NCBI GenBank assembly: GCA_002392655.1
Contig: DGHK01000005.1
Span: 1 to 11,247, forward strand
Origin: Lachnospiraceae bacterium UBA3850
GTDB taxonomy: Bacteria; Bacillota; Clostridia; Lachnospirales; Lachnospiraceae
Length of the DNA stretch: 11,247 nucleotides
Reading direction: 5' to 3'
Shown: positions 5,516 through 11,247 of the stretch, piece after piece
How the letters are laid out: each line of letters opens with the position of its first letter
Position numbering within the stretch: position 1 is the stretch's first letter
Translations under genes and position numbers: made by a program
The notes under the pieces: model-generated
The model's database searches: none
What the model was told of the DNA's origin: nothing
The model's input: the letters and a program-made list of their open reading frames with translations, nothing else

Positions 5516-8500
5516 ATGGGTAGAGTAAAAAGAAGAATGCTTGCATATCTTCTCGCTATAGCTATGGTTCTGAGCTTGTGTACCGGAATCACAGCAAGAG
5601 CTGAGGGAGATAGCAGAAAGCTTTTGGTCGGTAGAGACCAGGGGTGGGATCAGGAGACAAATTTGCCGATCGCACCAACTAGTCTGGAAGAAGTTAGAGA
5701 AGAAGAACATATCTCAGTGATGGCTGATGAGAGGCTTTTCTTTGGATTTAGGAATGGAGATAAGCTTGAGGCTATTACCAAGGAAGAAAGAAATGATCTT
5801 ACAATTAAAGAAGTAGTAAATGAACAGGAAGTAGATGCCGGAGATAAGGTATCGATTAGTCCGTTTTATACATGGGATGATGCCCAGCAAGAGGATGTTG
5901 AGACTGACTATGGATTTGTAAGTATAAGAATAAATGAAATAGGTGAATACCGAGTTTATTATGGTAATTCTTATGTCACTATTATTACTGAGATGCCTCA
6001 GGCTGCTATGTATTCATCAGTGGATTGTAAGATAGATGATATTATCAGCAGTGGTGATAAGGATATCTATTACCCATATGATAAAGCATCTAATTATTAT
6101 TTGGGATTCAATGTTCCGGGTGCTACTGCGTTAGATATAAATAATGTGGTTTGCACCATCTGGAATAGTAATGGAGAACAGGAGCCGGTTCCTGTGCCAT
6201 TTTATGTTGAAGATGTTGAAGGCGCTGAATGGAAATGGTCGTTTGAATTACCGGTAGGTAAAAGTCTTAATTATACAGATTTTGAAACGGAAATTACGTA
6301 TACATATACTATTGAAGAACAGGGTGGCGAGCATGATGAAACAAGAAATGCACGCTTCCATTTCAGACTGAGCAAAGATGGCTTTGTAATTGCAGGTGCT
6401 GAAAGGAATAAAAATGACGAGTTTGAATTCTGTAAGAACAAAGACTGGTTTAATAAAGAACAGTGGGGAGAGATGACAAATGATCAGTATGTCTCTCTTG
6501 GCTGGAGTGCTGATGGTGAGATAACACCTGTTGCTGATGCCGATAAGATATCAATTACGAACGCAGATGGATCTAAATGTGATGCGACTATCGATAACAA
6601 GGGCACGAAATGGGATGACTCTAAGCATGAAGAGGTTGAATATGATCTACCTGACGGAGTTTACAGGATATCCTCCTTATCGCTTCAGGATTATTCAATA
6701 AACTATAAAAAGGGTGAAGAAACCTATTCCTTAAAGTTTAGTGGACATTTACCAAGACTTGGAATATATGATAATAAAACAGCCAGTGAAAAATCACTTG
6801 TTGGTCAATTAGGAGATCATTTACAGTATAAGCCTGGTGAAACTTATTATGTTATAGCAAGTGATGACATGAAGAACGATGATCGTTACAATGATGATTA
6901 TGCCGTAGCTACTGTTAAAAATGAAGATATTTTTTCTTCTTGCGATCCACAAAACTGGCCATATAAAGAAGGTGCATGGCAATTCACAATTAAGGATGAT
7001 ACTACCGGAAGATATGATAATGTGGTTGAATTCGCTTTTTCGACTAAGGATGGACCTGAACCTGATGTATATGGACTTAATCTCGAGGAGAAACAGGAAG
7101 GCTGGAAGATAGCGGATGCTGACTGGGGAGAAGGAGGACCGACTCCAAGAACTGAAATAAATGATTATAGTAGCGAAATAACTGCGGAAATATTAGATGA
7201 AAAGTTCATTTCTATCGGTGAATTATATAAAGATGATAAAGGAGTAACCCAGGTTAGATTCCCAGATAATGAAGATGTAGAAATAAGGATACTGGATTAT
7301 AAGAAAGATCCAGTAACAGATCCTAGTGTATGTTCTATATCTAAAGAATATGACTCTATGGGTTCTATGAAGCCGACTCCTAATGGAGTATTCAGACTTA
7401 ATACCAATGTAGTTGGCATATATTATATAGAGATGAAGTATGAGAGTTTAGTTCATGAGTTTAAGTTAAATGTACGAATGCCTCAGCTTGGACTCTATAC
7501 TACAAGTTCTGTACTCGATCCGAATACTTTGGTTTCGACCAGAAGCTATGAGGGATTAATTGACGGAACAAAAGAAAATGAATTATTCCTGGCACATAAT
7601 TGGAGTGAGGGTGAGATATTTGACATTCAATGCGTAGATCTTCATCTTGATGATGGAATTAAAGCAGACAAAACTCACTTCAGCAAGGAGGACCTTGCAA
7701 ATAATAGTTTAACAAAGGTTACTTTCTCACCGACAAACAAGCCACTTGCTATTGAAGTAGAAGTGACCCGTGGCAGCCAGGAGCATCCATGGAAGGATGA
7801 ATTCCATATAAGCGTCAGACCTGCGGCTGTAGGCTTTGTTATATCATATTCTGAGAATAATACTTTTAATGAAAATGCTGATTCCTACGGCAAGGATTGG
7901 GGAGTTGACGTTAAAAATGATAGCATCGTATCATTGGCAACGCTGAGTGAGGATACTCTGACTCCTATTATAGATGCAAGTAAGCTAAGTCTTGTGACTG
8001 CTGATGGAGCAGCTTGTACAGATGGCTCTAAAATAAGTAAAGAGACTACTGACGGTGTGTATTCAATTTTGATAAATACACCTGGAGATTATAGGCTGGT
8101 ATATGACAATGGTCAAACTGTTGACATCAATGCTGACTTTTCAAATGTAGCATTTGTTACCGAGGAGGGAGCAACCTATAATTCTAAAGATGGCTCTGCA
8201 TCAAAGGTAAGTGATGAGCCATTTAATGCGAGGTTAACAGATGATCAAGGAGAACAGCTGTATGAGAAGGATTTCTATATCGGATCATATGGTTATCCGG
8301 ATGATTTTGCAGGAAGTCAAAAGAGAGACATAATTATCAAAACTATCGAAGTGAAGAATGGCGATAAGACAATAGAGCCGAAGAAAGGCTTTAGTTATGA
8401 GATATCTGATGATAAGCATACAGCAAAGCTTAATGTCAATATGGATGCCATTGACATAGTAGGTGATACATTACATCTGAAGGTTACTTACGATGTTCGG

Positions 8501-9958
8501 TACTATCATTATGATGGCGAACAATGGGTGATTTTTCACAATGAAGATAGAGATAATTCGTTTGAAATCTATTTGGGTGAAGATAAGAGAACAACGTTAA
8601 CGCCTGCTGATTTAAATGGTAAGTTTGTTGGAGAAGGATATGACAGGGATACGCACTCCTTCGAATATGATGGAACCAAAAAAACACTGTTATATCAAAT
8701 TGATAACGAAAAATATGCTAAATTAGTTGATTACCATTATGAGGATAATGAGAAAACTGAGATAAATGAAGATGCTGATGAGTATGAAACATATGTAAGC
8801 TTTACCATTAAGGATGAGTTCAAAGCTCAGTATAAGATTAAAAGTAATTTCAGTAATGAGACATTATGGACTATCGTTACTCCTAAGGCTGTTAAAGAAA
8901 TAATAGAGTCTGTAGAAAAGGATATTACTTCAAAGCCGGAAGATATGACATCGGAGGATAAGGAAGCTGCAGAGGCTGTTGCTGAGGCAAAAGAAAAGTA
9001 TGATAAGCTTAACGATGCTCAGAAGAAGCTGATTAGTGATGATGACACTGCTAAGCTTACAAAGGCTGATACAGCTATTAAGAACTATATTGATGCTAAC
9101 GAGAAGATAAATGATCTTCCTGATAACATTCAGACATCTGATGAAACAGCAATTAAGGCAGCAAGAGCAGCATACGATAAGCTCACAGACGCACAGAAGG
9201 AAGTAGCTAATTCAGTGAACGATGCAGAAGGTAAATTAAAGTTCGCAGAGGATGTACTTGCTGAGGCTAAGAATAAGGAAAAGAAGAAGGAAGAGGAGAA
9301 AAAGAAGGAAGAAGCTGACAAGAAGGCAGCAGATGAAGTCATCTCCAAGATCAGTAAGCTTCCGAACAATGCCGGAGTATCTGACGAGGCTGCAGTCAAG
9401 GCAGCAAGAGCAGCTTATGATGCACTTACAGCAGATCAGAAGAAGCTGGTTGATGCTTCAATCGTAAAGAAGCTCACAGCGGCTGAAGATTCAGTTGCTA
9501 AGGCTAAGAAAGCTTCAGAGAAAACTAACTACTCTAATGAGTGGATTAATGGCAAGTGGTACAACGAAGATGGTACCCAGACTTATCCGGGAACACTTTC
9601 ATGGAAGAGTAATGCAACCGGTTGGTGGGTTGAAGACACAGATGGCTGGTATCCAACAAATCAGTGGCAGAAGATAGATGGTATATGGTACTTCTTCAAG
9701 CCGGATGGATATATGGCATCAAATGAATACTATAACGGTTACTGGTTCAACAGTGACGGTTCATGGGATTCACAGTATCTGCTTAGCTGGAAACAGAATT
9801 CAACCGGATGGTGGGTAGAGGATATCTCGGGCTGGTGGCCTGCAAGCAGCTGGCTCAAGATAGACGGCTACTGGTACTACTTCGATGCATCAGGCTACAT
9901 GGTAACAAGCCAGTACGTAGACGGATGGTGGATCAGCGAAGACGGAGTTTGCTATTAA
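5516..9958 (+). CDS. Large secreted protein with beta modules, helical repeats and C-terminal cell-wall-binding repeats
   Basis: 1480 residues, start set by AAGGAGG 7 bases upstream. A signal peptide with two-arginine n-region and hydrophobic core likely cleaves after ITARA (residue 29). Residues ~30-1120 are acidic and beta-rich, with at least four divergent modules. Each ends in a G-x-Y-x strand pair followed by a motif like MPQLGLY: 160 (MPQAAMY), 412 (LPRLGIY), 655 (MPQLGLY) and, degenerate, about 875. A clear pair is 289-355 and 773-838 (GFVIAGAE against GFVISYSE). Residues ~1150-1335 hold three helical repeats of the AVKAARAAYDALTADQKKLV type, with a KEKKKEEEKKKEE stretch near 1254. Residues ~1337-1480 are Trp/Tyr-rich wall-binding repeats with GWWVED twice, 62 residues apart. 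No LPXTG or C-terminal membrane anchor, so retention is probably non-covalent. No catalytic motif recognised; adhesin, scaffold or polysaccharide-binding protein are all possible. Confidence 0.88.
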   Translation: MGRVKRRMLAYLLAIAMVLSLCTGITARAEGDSRKLLVGRDQGWDQETNLPIAPTSLEEVREEEHISVMADERLFFGFRNGDKLEAITKEERNDLTIKEVVNEQEVDAGDKVSISPFYTWDDAQQEDVETDYGFVSIRINEIGEYRVYYGNSYVTIITEMPQAAMYSSVDCKIDDIISSGDKDIYYPYDKASNYYLGFNVPGATALDINNVVCTIWNSNGEQEPVPVPFYVEDVEGAEWKWSFELPVGKSLNYTDFETEITYTYTIEEQGGEHDETRNARFHFRLSKDGFVIAGAERNKNDEFEFCKNKDWFNKEQWGEMTNDQYVSLGWSADGEITPVADADKISITNADGSKCDATIDNKGTKWDDSKHEEVEYDLPDGVYRISSLSLQDYSINYKKGEETYSLKFSGHLPRLGIYDNKTASEKSLVGQLGDHLQYKPGETYYVIASDDMKNDDRYNDDYAVATVKNEDIFSSCDPQNWPYKEGAWQFTIKDDTTGRYDNVVEFAFSTKDGPEPDVYGLNLEEKQEGWKIADADWGEGGPTPRTEINDYSSEITAEILDEKFISIGELYKDDKGVTQVRFPDNEDVEIRILDYKKDPVTDPSVCSISKEYDSMGSMKPTPNGVFRLNTNVVGIYYIEMKYESLVHEFKLNVRMPQLGLYTTSSVLDPNTLVSTRSYEGLIDGTKENELFLAHNWSEGEIFDIQCVDLHLDDGIKADKTHFSKEDLANNSLTKVTFSPTNKPLAIEVEVTRGSQEHPWKDEFHISVRPAAVGFVISYSENNTFNENADSYGKDWGVDVKNDSIVSLATLSEDTLTPIIDASKLSLVTADGAACTDGSKISKETTDGVYSILINTPGDYRLVYDNGQTVDINADFSNVAFVTEEGATYNSKDGSASKVSDEPFNARLTDDQGEQLYEKDFYIGSYGYPDDFAGSQKRDIIIKTIEVKNGDKTIEPKKGFSYEISDDKHTAKLNVNMDAIDIVGDTLHLKVTYDVRYYHYDGEQWVIFHNEDRDNSFEIYLGEDKRTTLTPADLNGKFVGEGYDRDTHSFEYDGTKKTLLYQIDNEKYAKLVDYHYEDNEKTEINEDADEYETYVSFTIKDEFKAQYKIKSNFSNETLWTIVTPKAVKEIIESVEKDITSKPEDMTSEDKEAAEAVAEAKEKYDKLNDAQKKLISDDDTAKLTKADTAIKNYIDANEKINDLPDNIQTSDETAIKAARAAYDKLTDAQKEVANSVNDAEGKLKFAEDVLAEAKNKEKKKEEEKKKEEADKKAADEVISKISKLPNNAGVSDEAAVKAARAAYDALTADQKKLVDASIVKKLTAAEDSVAKAKKASEKTNYSNEWINGKWYNEDGTQTYPGTLSWKSNATGWWVEDTDGWYPTNQWQKIDGIWYFFKPDGYMASNEYYNGYWFNSDGSWDSQYLLSWKQNSTGWWVEDISGWWPASSWLKIDGYWYYFDASGYMVTSQYVDGWWISEDGVCY
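8963..9520 (+). repeat. Three helical repeats within the large secreted protein
   Basis: Units start near codons 1150, 1209 and 1290, each with a core like AA(I/V)KAARAAYDxLTxxQK. Units 2 and 3 also share DNA, including AAGGCAGCAAGAGCAGC at about 9155 and 9397. A charged Lys/Glu stretch (codons ~1253-1272) lies between them. Such repeats usually act as stalks or spacers in Gram-positive surface proteins. Confidence 0.75.
9524..9955 (+). repeat. Cell-wall-binding repeat block (choline-binding-like) at the C-terminus
   Basis: Two ~62-residue units start at the LSWK tryptophans (codons 1363 and 1425) and carry TGWWVED, then SGWWP or DGWYP, W-KIDG-WY-F and GYM. The block begins with W-NGKWYNEDG and ends with a partial W-SEDG unit. 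In related repeats aromatic residues line choline or wall-glycan pockets; the ligand here is unknown. Confidence 0.82.
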
Positions 9959-9986
9959 ATTGTATATGGCACCTTTTTCCAATATG

Positions 9987-10022
9987 GTACCTGGCACCTT
10001 TTTTCAAAAAGGTGCCAGGTAC
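9987..10022. terminator. Perfect 17-bp palindrome, terminator-like and probably a multicopy intergenic repeat
   Basis: GTACCTGGCACCTTTTT (9987-10003) pairs perfectly with the arm at 10006-10022 around a 2-base centre (TC). Because the T and A tracts are inside the stem next to the loop and only TTT follows, it is not a textbook terminator. A partial upstream copy, TATATGGCACCTTTTT (9963-9978), could pair with the right arm as an alternative. It separates the large secreted protein gene from the second lipoprotein gene. Confidence 0.7.
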
Positions 10023-10031
10023 TTTCCGTGA

Positions 10032-10049
10032 TGTGACATTGCTGTGACA
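10032..10049 (+). promoter_or_regulatory. Paired TGTGACA motifs upstream of the second lipoprotein gene
   Basis: TGTGACA occurs at 10032-10038 and 10043-10049, 11 bases apart, and the same heptamer occurs at 5398-5404 upstream of the large secreted protein gene. It could be part of -35 elements or a regulator site; no well-spaced consensus -10 box follows here (TAAAGT at 10060-10065 is a weak candidate). An AT-only inverted repeat, AAATAAA-TG-TTTATTT (10083-10098), lies just before the ribosome site. Confidence 0.35.
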
Positions 10050-10115
10050 ATTGGAGTGATAAAGTAGATTTAACAGAAAATCAAATAAATGTTTATTTTA
10101 ATGGAGGAATGAGTT

Positions 10116-11093
10116 ATGAAAAAGACATATGTAGTTTTAGCATCTGTAATGATGCTTGCCCTTGCAACAGGATGCGGCAAGGAGGAAAAAACAACTGAGG
10201 CAACAACAGAAGCTACAACTCAGGCTGTGACTACTACTGAAGAGGCAGTAGGTGGAGACCAGGTAGCAAATCCATGGAAGGCTATAACAGAGGATGAAGC
10301 TGTCGCTACAATCCCAAGACTCTTCAAGGCTCCTGAGGATGCTGAGGATGTAAAGTGGAGTATTATGGAGAGCGAAGAAACCAAGGAACCTATGGTGCAG
10401 CTCGATTTTGAGAGAGATGATACAGATTTCACTGCCAGAGCCGAGGTGGGTGGTAAGGAAGAAGATATCTCAGGTATGTATTATGATTGGACTGCAGAGG
10501 AGGATGTGACACTCTCTAACTGGGGTGATGGAAATATACCTGCAAAGCTATACGTTTTCTCTGAAGATGGTGCTGCAAAGGATATGCTGATTACCTGGTT
10601 TGATGTTGAGGTTGGTATAAACTATAGTCTCGGTGCAACCGGAGATGACCTGAATGGTCTGGATCTTTCAGCATTAGCAGCTCAGATGTATGCTGATAGA
10701 GAGGCAACTGAAGGAGACAGTGAGGGTGCTGAAAGCGATGGACAGAATCCTGTTATGAATATCATCGGAAAGTACGGCTGTGATCGTGCAACTATGACCA
10801 TTGAAGCTCAGGGTACAGATGAAGCCAAGATAAATGTAACCTGGGGCTCAAGTGCATTTGAATATGCTGAATGGAATATGGTCGGAAAGTTTGATACCGC
10901 GACTAACACAGTTAATTATACTGACTGCGAGAAGAAGGTTGTTACCTTCAAGGATGAAGGTGTCATAGATAAAGAGGAAGTAGAATACACAGATGGAACA
11001 GGTTCTATAAAGGTGAATGACGACTATTCACTTGAGTGGGTAGACGACAAAGAGCATATAGCAGATGGCTCCAAATTTGTATTTGCTAACTAA
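10116..11093 (+). CDS. Lipoprotein of unknown function, long paralog
   Basis: 325 residues. Lipobox ATGC places the lipidated cysteine at residue 20, followed by a Thr/Glu-rich linker (~22-44). Residues 45-194 repeat the domain of the lipoprotein at 4711-5361: GGDQVANPWKAITEDEA, PRLFKAPE, the DISG-YY-W segment, LSNWGDGN, ITWFD, NYSL and GDDLNGLDL. After an acidic spacer (~195-210) comes a second domain (~214-325): NIIGKYGCDRATMTIEAQG, W-MVGKFDTATNTVNYTDC, ending EWVDDKEHIADGSKFVFAN. It has a beta-barrel-like pattern of short strands, and C222 and C271 could pair. GGAGG lies 8 bases before the ATG. The paralogs flank the large secreted protein gene, which suggests duplication of this locus. 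No activity can be assigned to either domain. Confidence 0.87.
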   Translation: MKKTYVVLASVMMLALATGCGKEEKTTEATTEATTQAVTTTEEAVGGDQVANPWKAITEDEAVATIPRLFKAPEDAEDVKWSIMESEETKEPMVQLDFERDDTDFTARAEVGGKEEDISGMYYDWTAEEDVTLSNWGDGNIPAKLYVFSEDGAAKDMLITWFDVEVGINYSLGATGDDLNGLDLSALAAQMYADREATEGDSEGAESDGQNPVMNIIGKYGCDRATMTIEAQGTDEAKINVTWGSSAFEYAEWNMVGKFDTATNTVNYTDCEKKVVTFKDEGVIDKEEVEYTDGTGSIKVNDDYSLEWVDDKEHIADGSKFVFAN

Positions 11094-11115
11094 TTAAGCT
11101 ATAATTGTAAGTCAA

Positions 11116-11190
11116 AGGATGCTTGCTTCTATTCTGGCCATGGCTATGATTTTCAGCCTGTTTTCCGGGATAGCGGCGTATGCTACTAAA
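11116..11190 (+). pseudogene. Remnant of a second large-secreted-protein gene: signal peptide fused to 3' end
   Basis: From 11116 the frame reads RMLASILAMAMIFSLFSGIA then AYA. This aligns codon for codon, without gaps, to RMLAYLLAIAMVLSLCTGIT then ARA at the start of the 1480-residue protein. The basic start of the signal peptide is missing, a stop lies in frame at 11095-11097, and no ribosome site is properly spaced from the ATG at 11119. At 11181 a different frame reads TGC TAC TAA (Cys-Tyr-stop), the same ending as the intact gene (TGC TAT TAA at 9950-9958). Both are followed within four bases of further match by TATATGGCACC (9963-9973 and 11195-11205). This fits an internal deletion that removed nearly the whole gene. 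The signal-peptide frame stays open to the window edge, so a short live ORF is not strictly excluded. Confidence 0.6.
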
Positions 11191-11197
11191 ATAATAT

Positions 11198-11230
11198 ATG
11201 GCACCCCTTTCGACAGGGGGTGCCATTTTT
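11198..11230 (+). terminator. Rho-independent terminator after the second lipoprotein gene and remnant
   Basis: ATGGCACCCC (11198-11207) pairs with GGGGTGCCAT (11217-11226) around a 9-base loop, and the stem runs into TTTTT (11226-11230). It would end transcription from the second lipoprotein gene about 105 bases after its stop. Its left arm shares ATGGCACC with the repeat near 9966. Confidence 0.85.
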
Positions 11231-11247
11231 CGTTCGCGCGCCATGGG

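Noticed and set aside
9130..9399. Ser/Ala-rich minus-strand ORF opposite the helical repeats
   Set aside because: Composition is that of reversed Lys/Glu/Ala codons; no ribosome site and it lies inside a real gene.
11191..11247. Continuation of the signal-peptide frame to the window edge as a real gene
   Set aside because: The frame runs through a strong terminator hairpin and T tract, and the Cys-Tyr-stop of the parent gene is present in another frame, which fits a deletion remnant better.

Overview
The window looks like low-GC chromosomal DNA from a Gram-positive anaerobe, most probably a Lachnospiraceae member of the Butyrivibrio/Roseburia type. This is inferred from strong AGGAGG ribosome sites, a cytoplasmic LacI-type-sensor/GGDEF protein, a PadR-HAAS-DUF4097 cassette, lipoproteins with threonine/glutamate-rich linkers, and a secreted protein ending in Trp/Tyr-rich cell-wall-binding repeats. 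No rRNA, tRNA, CRISPR array or phage gene was seen.

Layout. (1) Positions 1-236: the 3' end of an IS200/IS605-type transposase gene that enters from the left, followed by a hairpin that fits the element's right end. (2) Positions 262-2251, minus strand: a diguanylate cyclase with a LacI-like ligand-binding domain, its own promoter and a strong terminator. (3) Positions 2252-4638, plus strand: a three-gene operon of PadR-type repressor, HAAS-type multispanning membrane protein and membrane-anchored DUF4097 beta-repeat protein, closed by a terminator. Its promoter is back-to-back with the cyclase promoter. The two -35 boxes are the same seven bases, and a five-copy 15-bp tandem repeat containing a dyad begins at the predicted start site. 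(4) Positions 4711-11093: lipoprotein, 1480-residue secreted wall-binding protein, then a second and longer paralogous lipoprotein. (5) Positions 11116-11230: a remnant that reads as the signal peptide of a second copy of the large secreted protein, joined out of frame to the last codons, stop and terminator region of such a gene.

How the genes may work together (inference). The PadR-HAAS-DUF4097 cassette resembles known envelope-sensing cassettes: the DUF4097 ectodomain and HAAS membrane protein would pass an envelope state to the PadR repressor. The shared promoter region could couple this to cyclic di-GMP synthesis, with the cyclase sensing a small cytoplasmic ligand. The downstream lipoprotein/surface-protein locus is probably a separate transcription block that makes cell-envelope proteins of unknown role. 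The best new observation is that this locus looks like a tandem duplication of a lipoprotein + surface-protein pair whose second surface gene collapsed by internal deletion.
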